In this document: positions 36,901 to 54,400 of the stretch, in pieces
How the letters are laid out: every line of letters begins with the position of its first letter
Position numbering within the stretch: the stretch's first letter is position 1
NCBI RefSeq assembly: GCF_030867145.1
Contig: NC_134428.1
Location: 22,485,537-22,549,536 of the forward strand
Reading direction: 5' to 3'
DNA length: 64,000 nucleotides
From: Opisthocomus hoazin
Lineage: Eukaryota > Chordata > Aves > Opisthocomiformes > Opisthocomidae
Notes under the pieces: model-generated
The model's database searches: none
Told to the model about the DNA's origin: nothing
What the model saw: the letters and a program-made list of their open reading frames with translations, nothing else
Made by a program: the position numbers and the translations under genes

Positions 36901-38620
36901 CCGGGCACCACAGCGTCCTGCTGAGCTGCGAATGTCCCCGGCTGTGGGAAGCTATGCCCACGCGCGTCTTACCCCGGGCGGGCTCCGATGGCAGCTACTG
37001 CCTGCTGTGGGCCAGCACCGGCAGATGGGGCATCCCTGCTGCACCCATCACCCCGAAACGCACCGGGAGCCGGAGGGTGGGCAACCCTCCTGCTGCCGGG
37101 GCAACGATGGGGCTCCTTCCTCGGTGCACCCGGGCGAGTCGCCCGCGTCCCGCCGAGCGGCGGGGGCTGCTGGGAGCATCCCGGAGCCGGTGGCCCGTCC
37201 ACGTGCGGCGATGGCGGAGAGGCCTGGCTCGCAGGCAGGGGCAGGGCGGCCGCCGAGCTGCTTTTGCGCTCCCCCAACGCCCACGTAAGGAAGTGGTTGC
37301 GTTTCTCGGAGAGGAAAAGGGAAGTCGGGCTGCTTCGGCGGGGCGGCCAGCAGCTCCCGCCGCTCGCTCCGGGCTGCCGTTCGTGTCGACTGCCCAGAGT
37401 CCATGAACTAGCCCTGCCTGCCCTGCCTGCCCTGCCTGCCCTGCCCAGCAAGGTAAGGCAGCCCAGCCACCCCACCGCGGAGCTGGGCTGGCCCACGGCG
37501 GCCGTGGCCGTCGCCTCTCCCGCTGCTTGCACCCTGCTCCAGGGGAGGTGGGGACCCCCGGCTCGGGGCCGCTTCGGGGTCCCGAGGGGGGTGCAGGCAA
37601 GCGCCTCGCCGCTCCCGGGTTTTGCTGTCGCTGCGTTTCGGGCTTTTTTTTTTATTTTTCCCTCCAGCTTTGGCAGCAAGTTTGAGTTTTATTCGCTTGC
37701 CGGAGGCCCGGCGGCTGCAGGGTGTTGGAGGGGGGTCTCCCCGGGGGGGTCGGTCCTGGCAGTCTGCCCTCTCCTCCTCGGGCATCAGCTGCCTCTGGCG
37801 TTACCCAGCGTGAGGAAGAGGAGGGTCAGAGTTGTCCTTCATCTGCCCTGGAGCAGTGACATCCCCCCGGGGCCAGGCTGGCTCCTGGGGTACCCCGTGC
37901 CAACATCGGGGACCGAGGACGGGTGTCCCTGGCCTGGCTGGCAGGAGGACGGAGGGGTGACCCCCTGCAGCCCCCGCAGCAAGCAGAGGGGCTCTGGGGG
38001 CCTCGGCGGAGCGGGAGGACCAGGTGGCTTCACGGTGGGGGTCCCACAGCGCCCGGCGGGACTGTCACCGTGTCCCTGCGCCGGCGGGTGCAAACCCACC
38101 TCCTGCCGCCTCGCCAGGCTCCGCGAAACCGAAAACGCAGCTCCTCGGGCTCGCGGCTTCCTCCCCAGGGCCGGGAGGAGCCCCCGGCGCTCGGCTCCTG
38201 CCAAGGTTTGGTTATCATCTCCTCCGAGGACGTTTCCGAGCTGCTCGGCTCCTCGGGGCTGGCCGGGGAGATAACGGAGCTGCATCAGGTCCCAATCCCG
38301 CCCTGTCTGGCCATCGGAAAATACCCGTTGTCCTCCCTCCGTGTCGAGCAGGGGGATGGCCACAGCCCCCCGATGCCCCTCGCCGCGGGTCACCCCACGG
38401 CTCCCACCCCGGAGCACGGCTCGGCTCAGGGGGCGTCAGCGGGGAACTGGCCGTGACCCAGTCGCTGGGGCAATGAGAGACGAAGCGTTGCAGGGAGCGA
38501 TGGCAGCTCGAGCGGCCCTTGCTGCGGCGGCTGGGGGACGGCTTCCGCTCCCCGGCACAGCGGCCAAGCTTCGGGGCTGGCGTCGGATGGGTGAGCAGCA
38601 GCCAGACCCCCCAGGGAGGA
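36900..38620 (+). promoter_or_regulatory. ARPC1B: GC/CpG-rich candidate promoter region of ARPC1B
   Basis: High CpG density at about 37100-37400 and 38100-38600 in an otherwise gene-free interval upstream of ARPC1B suggests its promoter. A donor-like cagcaag/gtaagg at 37452 could end a non-coding first exon, since the coding exon at 40155 begins with an acceptor. A small CCTGC repeat lies at about 37412-37445. Placement is inference from composition and the need for an upstream exon. Confidence 0.35.
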
Positions 38621-39432
38621 GGGTCCAGGCCTCTGAGCACCCAAACCAAATTAGAAAAAAACCCCAAAGCATCGCTGTTTACTTAGTGGTGAAGCCGGAG
38701 AGCGCCGCGGCGTGCCCTGCCTCCCAGCCCTCCTCCCCACGAGCCGTTTCGGCCGGGTCACTGTTTCACCCGGGTCCCTATTTCACACGTTTTTCGGCTT
38801 CTCATCTTCTACGATGCCACCGGCAGCGTCCCCGCTCGCCATCGATGTTATTCGGCCACGGGGCTCGGGGCAGGGGCTTCGTGCCCTCCCGTGGGTCACC
38901 CCATGCCGAAGCCCAGCGGGATCGGTGGGGCTGGGGCCGGGGGCTCGGCCGTGCCCGTCTCGCTGGCTGGAGGGGCCGGGTGTTTCGGCAGGGGCTCGGC
39001 CGTGGGGGTGTGACAGCAGGGCTTGTGCCGTGTGTCAGTGTTGGGATTTCTCCGTGTGCCGAAGGCAGGTGGTGGAGCTCCACGGGTTTGCTTTGCGCCA
39101 GCCCGAGCACGGAGGTTTGCTGGGAGGGGCTTTTTTTCCTTCCCCTGTACCGTTTGTAGCTGCCAAAGAAAACGGGGCAGCGTTCAGGGAGTTCCCAAAA
39201 TAGCCGAGAGGCAAACTGTGAGTAATCCCCAGCCGTCACGCCCTGGCGAGGTGTTTCCCGAGACGTCGGTACGGCCCGATGGCCAAGGGGCTGCTCCACT
39301 GCTCCGAGCCCTTCCCGCTCCCGTGGCTCCCAGAGCGGACCTGGGGGAAGCTGCTCCATCCCGGCCGGTGGGCGCTGGGGGAGCGGTGGGAGCTCGGCCA
39401 GCGGAAGGGATTAGTCAGCGGCTGAGCACATG

Positions 39433-39530
39433 TGGGATGGGGTGGGATGGGATGGGGTGGGATGGGATGGGACGGGATGGGGTGGGGTGGGGTGGGATGG
39501 GATAGGGTGGCATGGGATGGGATATAATGC
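39433..39530 (+). repeat. GGGAT/GGGGT simple repeat upstream of ARPC1B
   Basis: About 95 bases of tandem GGGAT and GGGGT units, G-rich on the plus strand, lie about 0.63 kb before the ARPC1B start codon. The motif is the reverse complement of the larger array in ARPC1B intron 1. Confidence 0.9.
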
Positions 39531-40125
39531 CTCCATGGGGCTTTGGCTCTTCCTAAATGAGAAGCGGGGAAGGACCAAGCGGATCCAGCCCCTTGGAGCT
39601 GCCGGAGGGAGGAGGTGCTGCCCATGGTGGGACCCCCTGGGATGCAGCTGGGGCTGGGGGTACTGGTCCCGGGGTCCCCGTGTGCCCACCTGCCTCCTGC
39701 CCACCAGGCTCCAGCCGGCCGGGGCAGGATGATGGGGGGATTTGGAAGTCCCTGGAAGTGGTCCTTGCTTCTCATCTGGCTATGAGACACCCATGTAGCA
39801 CCCAGCTGTGGGGTGCCTGGCCGTGGGGCACCCAGCCCCGGGACACTCAGCGTGGGGTGCCTGGCCGTGGGGCAGCACAGTGGGGAACATCTCCTCCAGC
39901 TCCCTCCCTCGCCCCCTGAGCTGGACCCACTGGGGCACCCTTCTCCCTTGCTCCAATGCTCTCTGAGCCCGGAAATCCTCGGGGCAACCCCTTCCCTGGC
40001 AGAGAGGGGAGGCGGTGGGCTGCAGCACGGGGCTGATCCCGGCGGGAGGGAACGCTCGGTGGGGCTGGGAACGGCGGGGGGTCTCTCTGGGGGCTTGTCC
40101 CCATGGCTGGAGCAGCATCTCCTGA

Positions 40126-45235
<5,110 letters not shown>

Positions 45236-45463
45236 AGGAGCCAGCTGGGAAGGGCGTCGGGGCTGCCAGCCTGCCCCGTTCCCCACGCCGGCCCGCTTTC
45301 CCCCGCCAGCCCCCGCGCCACGCCAGCCGGCCACCAGGCCACCAGCGCTTCCCCGGCTGCCAGCCAGCCCCTCCGCGCTCTCAGGCAAAGAAAACGAGTA
45401 TTTTTTACTATTTTTGTTACCATCCTACCTGATGCTGGTCATACATCGCTTAAAGAAATCAAA

Positions 45464-45469
45464 AATAAA
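45464..45469 (+). terminator. ARPC1B: ARPC1B polyadenylation signal
   Basis: A canonical AATAAA lies 229 bases after the ARPC1B stop. A run of 13 G at 45501-45513, about 30 bases further on, sits where a G/U-rich downstream element is expected. Confidence 0.8.
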
Positions 45470-45854
45470 GTAAGGATTTTGCTGTATAAACGAAATGATT
45501 GGGGGGGGGGGGGCTGTTTTTTAAGGAAATAGTTCAGTGCGAACGCGTGTGGGAGGAGAGCACACGGCGGCCGCTGTGCCGCATCGCGCCACGGACACTC
45601 GCGTCCGCCCTGCCGCCAGCTCGGCGGGTGAACCAGGATAACGGGAACATCACCGCCCCGCTCCCTGCTTCAGCAGGATTTCAAAGTAGGATCGGTGCCG
45701 GAGAAGAGTTGGAGGAGGAGAGGCAGCGCTGGTTTCTCATGTCGCTCCTGGCACCGAGCTCCCCCCGGACACGGGTCGGTCCCATCAGATGTGTAACCCC
45801 ACGCCCTGGGAGCCAGCTGGGAAACCTTGCGCTGCCACCCCGGTCCTGCTGCTT

Positions 45855-46790
45855 TCACAGAATCCCAGAACGTTCGGGGTTGGAAGGGTCCTCTGTGGGT
45901 CACCCAGCCCAACCCCCTGCCCAAGCAGGGTCACCCACAGGAGGCTGCACAGCACCGCGTCCAGGTGGGTCTGGAATATCTCCAGAGAAGGAGACTCCAC
46001 CACCTTCCTGGGCAGCCTGGGCCAGGGCTCCGTCACCCTCAGAGGGAAGAAGTTCTTCCTCCTGTTCAGCTGGAGCTTCCTCTGCTTCAGTTTGTGCCTG
46101 TTGCCCCTTGTCCTGTCGCTGGGCTGTCGCTGAAGAGAGTCTGGCCCCGTCCTCCTGACACCCACCCTTAAGACATTTGTAAGCATTTCTAAGGTCCCCT
46201 CTCAGCCTTCTCTTCTTCAGGCTGAACAAGCCCAGCTCCCTCAGCCTTTCCTCGTAGGAGAGATGCTCCAGTCCCCTCATATCATCCTCATAGCCCTCCG
46301 CTGGACTCTCTGCAGTAGCTCCTCATCTTTCTTGAACTGGGGAGCCCAGAACTGGACACAGTACTCCAGATGGGGCCTCACTAGGGCAGTGTAGAGGGGA
46401 AGGAGAACCTCCCTCGACCTGCTGGCCACACTCCTCGTGATGCACCCCAGGATCCCGTTGGCCTTCTTGGCAGCCAGGGCACGCTGCTGGCTCACGGTCA
46501 CCTTGTTGTCCCCCAGCACTCCCAGTCCCTCTCCACAGAGCTGCTCTCCAGGAGGTCAGCCCCAGCCTGTACTGGTGCATGGGGTTGTTCCTCCCCAGGT
46601 GCAGGACCCTGCCCTTGCCCTTGTTGAACCTCATCAGGTTCCTCTCTGCCCAACTTTCCAGCCTGTCCAGGTCACGCTGAATGGCAGCACAGCCTGCTGG
46701 TGTATCTACCACTCCTTTCCAGCCCGTTATCACAGGCTGCCGGGCGGTTTCGATCCGAGCACCTCTGTCTTCCACCTTCTTCATCTCTGA
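45855..46790 (-). mobile_element. CR1 LINE, 3' part, minus orientation
   Basis: The minus strand carries the last part of the CR1 reverse-transcriptase protein. Pieces such as [48 protein letters not shown] and [20 protein letters not shown] are spread over more than one frame. The element's 3' end is at the tcacagaatcccagaac edge at 45855. It is 5'-truncated near 46790 and has some frameshifts, so it is a dead copy. It sits about 0.4 kb beyond the ARPC1B poly-A signal and about 1 kb short of the PDAP1 3' end. Confidence 0.93.
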
Positions 46791-47630
46791 CTCAGGGAGC
46801 GAGCGGTCTCATCTCACGGCCCAGCTGGGGGGACAAAGCTGCTCCCGGGACTGCAGAGGAACCTTTGGAGGGGCTGTATGGAAGCAGAAAAACCTTTCTA
46901 CGTTTCTGAGCAGGGATTAACTGTGCATGGTAAACAATGGGCAGGGTCACTCCTTTCGCAGAGGGTATGAAACTGCGGCGTGGTGGTTGGGAAGAGCTTC
47001 GCCAGAGGCAGAAGAACCAGAACCCATCAGGTATCAGGGCAGGCACGATGCGCAGCCACTGCTCCCACGTTGCCCTGTCCTACCCTGAGCCTCTCCGCAA
47101 GGGGAATCCGACATTTCTCACCAAGAACCTGCGCAATGCGGTTGCTCCTCCCGGGAGACCTCGCTGCGACAGCTCGGGTTAATCCCCATCCCGGCGCTGC
47201 TGCCCTGATGCTGAGCATGGCCCGCCCAAGGGACGGTGACATTCGGGTTCCAGTCGACACCAGTCAGCAGGAGGTGTGTTCTACTGGGAGAAGATTTTCT
47301 CACCCGTTTCTGCATGAAGCCCCATCCCTCCCTGCCCTGCTGCATCCCAGGCATCAGCCCACCACCTCCCTCGTTAGGCAGCAGGCCGAGGGTAAGGCAT
47401 GAAGCTTTTCCCGACGTCTCCGATGGACGCAAAGCGTCCATCGGAGACGTCGGGAAAGGCTTCGTGCCTTCAGGTTGCATCCACCAACGGAGCTCCAGAA
47501 CCTCGAGCCAAAGCCCACACCCACAACCGGCACAGAGCCGAGCAGCAGACGCAGAAAATCACCGCGTCGCCAGGCTGCTGCCGCCCCTCGCACGCCCGCG
47601 TTCACTCGCACACACCAGAGCACAGAGCAG
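46791..47630. other. Gap between ARPC1B and PDAP1 3' ends
   Basis: No gene is recognised between the CR1 copy and the PDAP1 3' end. The only marked structure is the palindrome at 47394-47470. ARPC1B and PDAP1 converge across this gap. Confidence 0.45.
47394..47470. repeat. 77-bp near-perfect palindrome
   Basis: Two 37-base arms, 47394-47430 and 47434-47470, are reverse complements around a 3-base aaa centre. The inner 24 bases of each arm pair perfectly (left arm core tcccgacgtctccgatggac). The only two mismatches are T against G, which would be wobble pairs in a plus-strand RNA. It lies about 0.9 kb past the PDAP1 stop, just beyond its likely 3' end. Confidence 0.93.
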
Positions 47631-47646
47631 CTACGATAATTTACAT

Positions 47647-47652
47647 TTTAAT
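47647..47652 (-). terminator. PDAP1: Candidate PDAP1 polyadenylation signal (ATTAAA)
   Basis: The plus-strand tttaat reads ATTAAA on the minus strand, about 770 bases after the PDAP1 stop. I saw no AATAAA on that strand that better fits a long 3' UTR, but the choice is tentative. Confidence 0.4.
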
Positions 47653-48112
47653 CAGCCAAATATACAAGTTCTCTTGTTGCTGTTGGTTTTTATCAAGTTT
47701 TGGGGTTTGCTTTTTTCCCCCCCTCCATCTGGGTCAGATACACATAATGTTGGGCTTTTTTTCCTTTAAACCAAGGATGATGTGGTTAAAAACTGGCACT
47801 ATCTCTAGTAAGGAGAAAAAAAAATAATGAAGAGGAGGGAAAACAGGAGACGGGCTGCAAGAAAGGAGGGATGAAACCGGGAAGGAACGGCACTCCAGAT
47901 GTCCACAAAGTCAGGCTCCCAGCTCACACCGCAACGCCCCGCAGCGACATTTGACGGGCCATTTGCTCCCGAAGGATTCCTCGATACAGGATCCTTTGGG
48001 CTGTCCCCAGCAAGTCCGAGTTCCCCACCCCACGCCCCACCCCGCAACAACCCCCCCTCCCCAATCTATGTTCTTGCAATCTAATAACTGAAGCGCCTCC
48101 CCTCCCGCCCTG

Positions 48113-48129
48113 CCCCCCCCCCCCCCCCC
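48113..48129 (-). repeat. C17 run (G17 in the PDAP1 3' UTR)
   Basis: Seventeen C on the plus strand, G-rich in the PDAP1 transcript, with nearby C runs to about 48060. It is within the PDAP1 3' UTR if the ATTAAA at 47647 is used. Confidence 0.85.
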
Positions 48130-48425
48130 GCCCCGTCTACGAGTTCTTAATTCTAAAAACGGCAAAAAAACATTCAGGTTTCCAAACTGTTACAGAGAAT
48201 TGCTGTTCAGCACAGTTCCGCACCGAGAATAGCAGCTGCCCCTAACCCCAAATGGAAATCTGTGCCAGGATGAGGACAAACACGTCGTCGGTGTCTCGTG
48301 GAGGTGGAGGTGACGTCGATGCCGCAGTGCGCCCGACGTGGCATCGGTGGTACGCAACACGACGGAGCTCCCGGCAGGCACCAGGCACAGTTCCCTGGCG
48401 TTTCCTCCTCTCGCGTGTCCTGTGC

Positions 48426-51400
48426 TTACTTGTTCAGGGATAGTGACTGCAGTCTTTTACCTGCCATGGCCGCTTCGTCTTTTGCTGGGGGGGAGGAAAA
48501 GAACAGAGGGGCTCGTCACTTTGCAGCATCTGTCAGGGACTGCTGGTGGCGTGACAGCCCCTCAGACTGTGATCCTGCCAGCCTTGTACAGCGAGGTGAC
48601 GGGAGAAAACCCGGCCAGTCCCTGCGAGATCCCCTCCAGTTAAGAGGAGCAGCCCCCCCACATGTCCCGTCCTGTCCTTGGCCCCTCTCCAGGCCTGCAC
48701 AGCCTACCCTGCTGCCGATGAACAGATCTCTCAGTGGAAGGCACTGAGGAGACACGCTCATCTGACGCCTGGCTCACACCTACGGGAGCTGGAGAGCAAG
48801 GCCAGGCAGGGGAGGAGCTGCCAACCCCCTGGGCAGTCGGGATCCCAGTAGATCAACCACAGCCAGCACAGCGAACCCGCTACAACCCCAACCCGGAGCC
48901 AGCACCTCCCGGGAGGCTGAGGGCAATACGGTTATTGAGGGTGATTCCTTCTCTCCCCCTGCTCCCTGCTGAGATGTCCTGGGGCTTTACAAAGAGCTTT
49001 GTAAGGACAAGACGGCTGAACCTGGTTCTGACGAGAGGAGTTGTGATGGCACTCGGCAACCCCAGGCGGTCTCAGGAGACAAGGGACTGCTACATGTGCC
49101 GTGGGAAACCCTGCCTCTGGGCAGCGCAGCCATTGCAAAGAGAAGGAAGAGGACATGAGCAATCACTCGCTAACCTTTTCTTTCTTCTTCTTTCTTTCTG
49201 GCAGCTTCTTCCCTTTGCTTCCGAATGATGGCTAGCCGGGCGAGATCTGCCTTCGCTTGCTCCGTTTTGCCAGCTAGGTGCATTTTCATGTATCTTTCTT
49301 TCGCCTTCTGCTTCTCTATTTCCTCCCTGTTTGAGCGAAACACACCAGTCACCAGCGCAGCCGGGGACAGGCAGCGAGGGGGAGGCTTTTGGACGGGGAA
49401 GGACGGCAGGGACAGGGGTGGACTGCCCACAGAGACTGGGGGTTTCAAGCACAGGGTTTGAACAGGGACGATTCAGCTAAACAAGGACACTGACACACAA
49501 CGAGGTCAGATGAATCGGCCCCAGACTGCACAGCACCGCGATGTGTTTGTCCCAGCCTCCCACCCTCGAAGGCGTACTTCTGCTGAAGCAATCTGTCCCA
49601 AAGAAGCAAGCTGAAATCTTTCACTCTGAAACTCTTCATTGCTGAATCACAGAATCATAGGTTGGAAAAGACTTCTAAGATCATCGAGTCCAACCATCCA
49701 CCCAACACCACCGTTCCTACTAAACCACATCCTGAAGTGCCACATCTACACGTTTTTAAACACCTCGAGGGACGGGGACCCAACCACCTCCCTGGGCAAT
49801 AAAACTAGAAAGATGAAACTAAATGAACTAAACGAAACTAGAAGATTAAACTTTGGTTCTCATCATCTGCTCAGACAAAAACTTCACCATGATGCCTTGG
49901 ATCTGGGAAACCGCTACCTTGTCAGCAGGGCACCTCCTGTAGCAAGACTGAAGCCAAGTCCAGGGTGACCTCTAGTTAACGGATTTCTGTTACGCCTGAT
50001 TTTTTTGGCATAAAACTTCAGGAAAGGAATGCCCTACATCCGCTTCCCAGCGACAAACTTCACTCTGTTAGTGCACCTGGCTGAGCTGCCCGGCTCCCGG
50101 ATGCCCAAGGCTACTCCCAGAGGACAGACACCTTCTGTGACGTTTCGAGGAAAGACATTTTGCAGCACAGGGAGTCCTGCCTGGCAGTCCGCTGCTGTTC
50201 AGTGTCTGCTTTCGACAACAACGTATTTAAAGGGCTTCCCTCAACCACCAACGCTTACACAGCAGGGAAACACCTCCCCGTGCTAAGCTGCTGCCAGCAG
50301 GAAGGGTGCGATTCCAGGAACGCGCTAGCTCCTGGGAAGACTCACCGCTCTCGTCGCGAGAGCTCCTTCGGTCCATCCAGGTCCAGCTGAGTTACTTTTT
50401 TGGTTGTCTGAATGACGCGGTTAGGATTCTCGATGTCTATCAACCCTTCCACTCCTTTGCGCTTTTGCTAAGGTTCAAGAACAAGAGGAAGGTTAAGCAG
50501 CTCTCGCATACCCAATGCTGCGTTGCATCAGAGCTCACCAAACACACTGCAACATGCCTCAAAAGCAGAATTCAAGACGTTTTTACTACCAGACAGCAAA
50601 ACCATTGATGAACCAAGATTCACGCCAGCAGGTGTCTTCAGCCTTTTTGGAAACCTTCCTGCCTTTGCATTTCACTTATAAAAACTCACAAGTTTTCATT
50701 CGGAGGACAAAATGCTGTCAAGTAAGGTTTTTTGGGCTTCTAAAAATAGGTCTTCCATAAAAAATTCACCATAGGTAGCTCTCAAAGTGAGCTCAGAGTC
50801 AAGAGCGTGCACCTCGCTCCAAGAATCTGGGTGGTGCAAATGCTTCAAGTGCCCTGAGAGTGACACTTACCTGATAATCGTCGTCATCTTCGTCACTCTC
50901 ATCCGAATCTAAAGACTTCTTCTCTTTTTTGGGGTCCCCTGTTGCTCCTTCGCCTCCTTCTTCTTGCTCCTCTTCTTCCTACAAAATCACAGGAAATTAG
51001 AGAAAATGTACGTCAATAAAAATCCCAAATCCAACGGTGACTTTTCAATTTAAGATCATTTTGGAGGGATGAGGGATGGCTCCGAGAGCACTGCTGTTCC
51101 TGGCGTGGCCCTCAGGACACCAAGGGTGCCCAGCTGCTACGAAACAAGAGCTCGTTCTCAACACCTAAGTGCGCATCACCTGCCCCAGCAGATTCACAGC
51201 TCAACAACTCTGCTGTCCTCTCTGGGTAACAGGCCAGGAAAAGGACTGTAAAAGATAGAACTGGTACTTCACTCTCCCCAAATGAAAGATCTCCAGGAGA
51301 CATTTTGGCCCAGGTTTCCCATGCACAGTTATCTCATGGACTGGAAACTACACGGATGTAGCGTAGAGCTGGATCCCATCCTAGATCCAGAAAAAAAAAA

Positions 51401-54400
51401 AACCTAGGGAAGAGCAAATTGACAACCGTCAACCAGAAGATTATTCTCCAACAAATTACAGCCTTTTTAGCACAGCTTTTACCAGTCAGCAGTCTAGGAA
51501 ACAATCTGTAGATCATTAGAAGATAGGATTAGAAGAATGAATACGGGCATGAATAGTTTGCTTTACCATTGCCAAATATCCCTCATCACAGCAGCTGGCG
51601 AAGTGGACAAGCTATGGGCAGTAAGAGGAGTAATTTTGTTAATTGGGGTTTTTTTTAAGCTTTCCCTAACAAAATAGCATTAGATGTAACCATCGCTATG
51701 CAGTATGGATTATCACAAAAAAGAAGAAATCCTTCTCAAAGGGCAGTTCTCTGGTTTGTTTTGAAACAAGACAGCCATTTCAAGCGGGGTCCTGCTGGTT
51801 CTGTTCCATTTCCAGCTGGTATTTCTATTAACAAGTCGGAAGTAGTGAACACTTTTAAACTTTGTGAATGACATCGCGCTGGTAGGAGCTGGAATCATTT
51901 TGGAAAACAGCATCAAGGCCCGTAAGTGGTTTCAGGATTTGGAAAGATGGCATGACACCAAGAAGGTGGAATCAGAAAACAAACCAAGAGGAGTTCTACT
52001 TTGGAAGAAGAAATCCAACACAAAGTTGGAATATGTGGCTAAGCAGCAAACCACACAATCGTCTTGAGTTACAGCTGGCCAAAACATTAAAAAGGAGTCA
52101 ACAATATGGCTCACAACTGCTCGAAGAAGTAATCTTCTTCTTGGAGGTATTCATCAGTGTTTCCTACACGGGGTATAATTACCCTCCTGCAGTCAGTGCT
52201 GTAAGGTTTCAGCTGGAACAGTGTACTCGGGCCTAGGCAGCGCTTTCAGGAAGTCACAGCACAACAGCAGTGAGAGTGCCACGGTAGCTGTGAGAATTTG
52301 GGAATACATGAGAGCAGGTACCGCAGAACGTAGCCACGCCTTGTATAACTCCACTCAGGTAGGTGTGGAAGCAGGGGGAGCTGTCACGATCCTCTGTCGG
52401 GGCACAGAAACACACCCAAAAAAGGACTGACCAGAAAACTCTGTTATCTCTCCCTACAAGTCTGAGGCAAACAAGAAAATCATGTGTACAGGAAGAAGTC
52501 AAAGGAGTTTGGTCTTTTAAGTCTAGAAAAGCAAGTGGGTAAATGTAATAATTTCAATATACAATAAGATGTGAAGATGTGACTCCTTTTTCTCCACAGC
52601 CAAGCTGCAGAGCACGGATAAAACAATTAACTGACACTGGAGACTAGAACGATGAAATGCCGGGGGAAAAGATGTCTTGAGCTGCTGTGTAATCACCTTC
52701 CCTAGCCTTTACCCTTCAAACTGTGAACTGGATGGTCTGCCTGGCCTCCCTTCTGCGAGGAACCAGATGGGATCACACCCTGCCGTCTCTCCAGGCACAG
52801 ATATTCACAATTCACACTGTGATCACCGACAGAACGATCTGCAACACTTGACTAAGCTGCTGTTAACTGCAAGCTAAGCCTGCTGTATGGGCCAGGACTT
52901 ATGAGAGTAAGCACATAATGCAGGCAGACACGTACCCTTGCCTTTTGCTTTTCCGCTTGGAGCTGGGCATCAATCTCTTCAGGACTTGTGTACTGTCTTG
53001 CTCGGCCTTTGTGGCCTCCTTTTCTACCTGTACAAAAAAAAAAAAAAAAAAAAAAAAAAAAGGTTTAGTGATAAGCTTCCAGAAAGTTCTACTCTTCCTG
53101 CAGCACCCTCTCTGGATTTTCGGTGCAGACAGGACAAATCAAAATAGCTCCTCTGACAGAACCTAAACAGCAACAGATAAAGGACAACAGATAAAGGACA
53201 CACTGAACTTGCCGTTGTCAGTGAAACGCCCCCAGAATTTCGGTGAAGTTACACAGAGAATTGGGATTACTGATCCACAGGAAGCTACTCGGAGAATCAG
53301 TTGGTTTCTTTCCCCCTGGGCTGTTTTTGGAGACACCAGAGCCGAGAGCCACACACCTGCTGTACGGTGTTTTCCAGCTGAAGCACAGGTCTGTGCTACG
53401 GCGAGGGAGCCGGGAAGGCACTGCCCGCCGCGGGAACTCCCGGCCCTCCGACGCCGCCGAGCCCTGACACCAGTTATCAGTGACCAGATCCCAGGTGACA
53501 CCACCCTGCCTTGCCCACCCACGGCTACGGTCGCGGCCTCTCCAAGCCCCTTCCTGCACAGGAGGGATCAGAGCCTGCTCCTGCAGCAGCCATGGCCACA
53601 CTGACTCTCCGACACGCTTGCCTCCTTAACCCCTCCCCTACACTACGCCTGTGCCAAGTGAAAATAGGGAGCTAATTAGACCAAAGCTTTGGGAATTATA
53701 ACAGCTGAAGAACTACTGAAAGGGGCCTCCGTGTTTTACTGCTTTGCAAGGGAAAATACAAACAAGCTCTAGGAACCACGAAGAGGAGAGAGTCAGCTTA
53801 GCTGGCTGGACTGCCTGGCTAAGACCCGCTCTCAAGTTCAAAATTCTGTTGATTAACGAACTGCTGGAGCCATTCGTGCTTCCTGCAAGTGCCTGCTCCG
53901 TTTCTGCTCTCACAGCTCAAAGAACTGCAGGAGAGCGAGCTGAACAGTCAGTCCCCAGCCTTGAGCTAGGGAGCTCAAGGCAGAACCAGTGCACGAGACT
54001 GGCAAAAAGCGCAGGCAAGGGAGCTCTCTGCTGCCGCAGGAGTCTTCGAAGTCCGACGGCAGGAGCAGGAAATCCTCACGCTCTCCCCCTCCTGCTTCAC
54101 CCGCCGAGGACAACGGAAACCTCACGGCAGTGGGGAGAGCCAAGGGGATCGTCCCCCTTCCTCGGGACCGCGCAGGACGCAGGGGAGAGATCTGTCAGCA
54201 CCGTGCTGCAGCACGCCCGGCTGCGCTGCTGGACTCGGAGGGACGGAGCACCGGTGCGGGCAGCAGGCTTTAGAAATTCAACGTTTTCTGACCAGTCCTG
54301 CTGGCTCAGCAGAGACGAACACTCACAACTTTCAGCTCAGTAAAAGCTGAGATGTGGAATAAATTATCTCAAACAACCCCCCACCCGCCGTGAAGCCCTA

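Noticed and set aside
36988-38274. 428-codon plus-strand open frame in GC-rich DNA
   Set aside because: It is rich in Gly, Pro, Ala and Arg with overlapping long frames on both strands, as expected when stop codons are rare in GC-rich DNA. No domain, splice or start context supports it.
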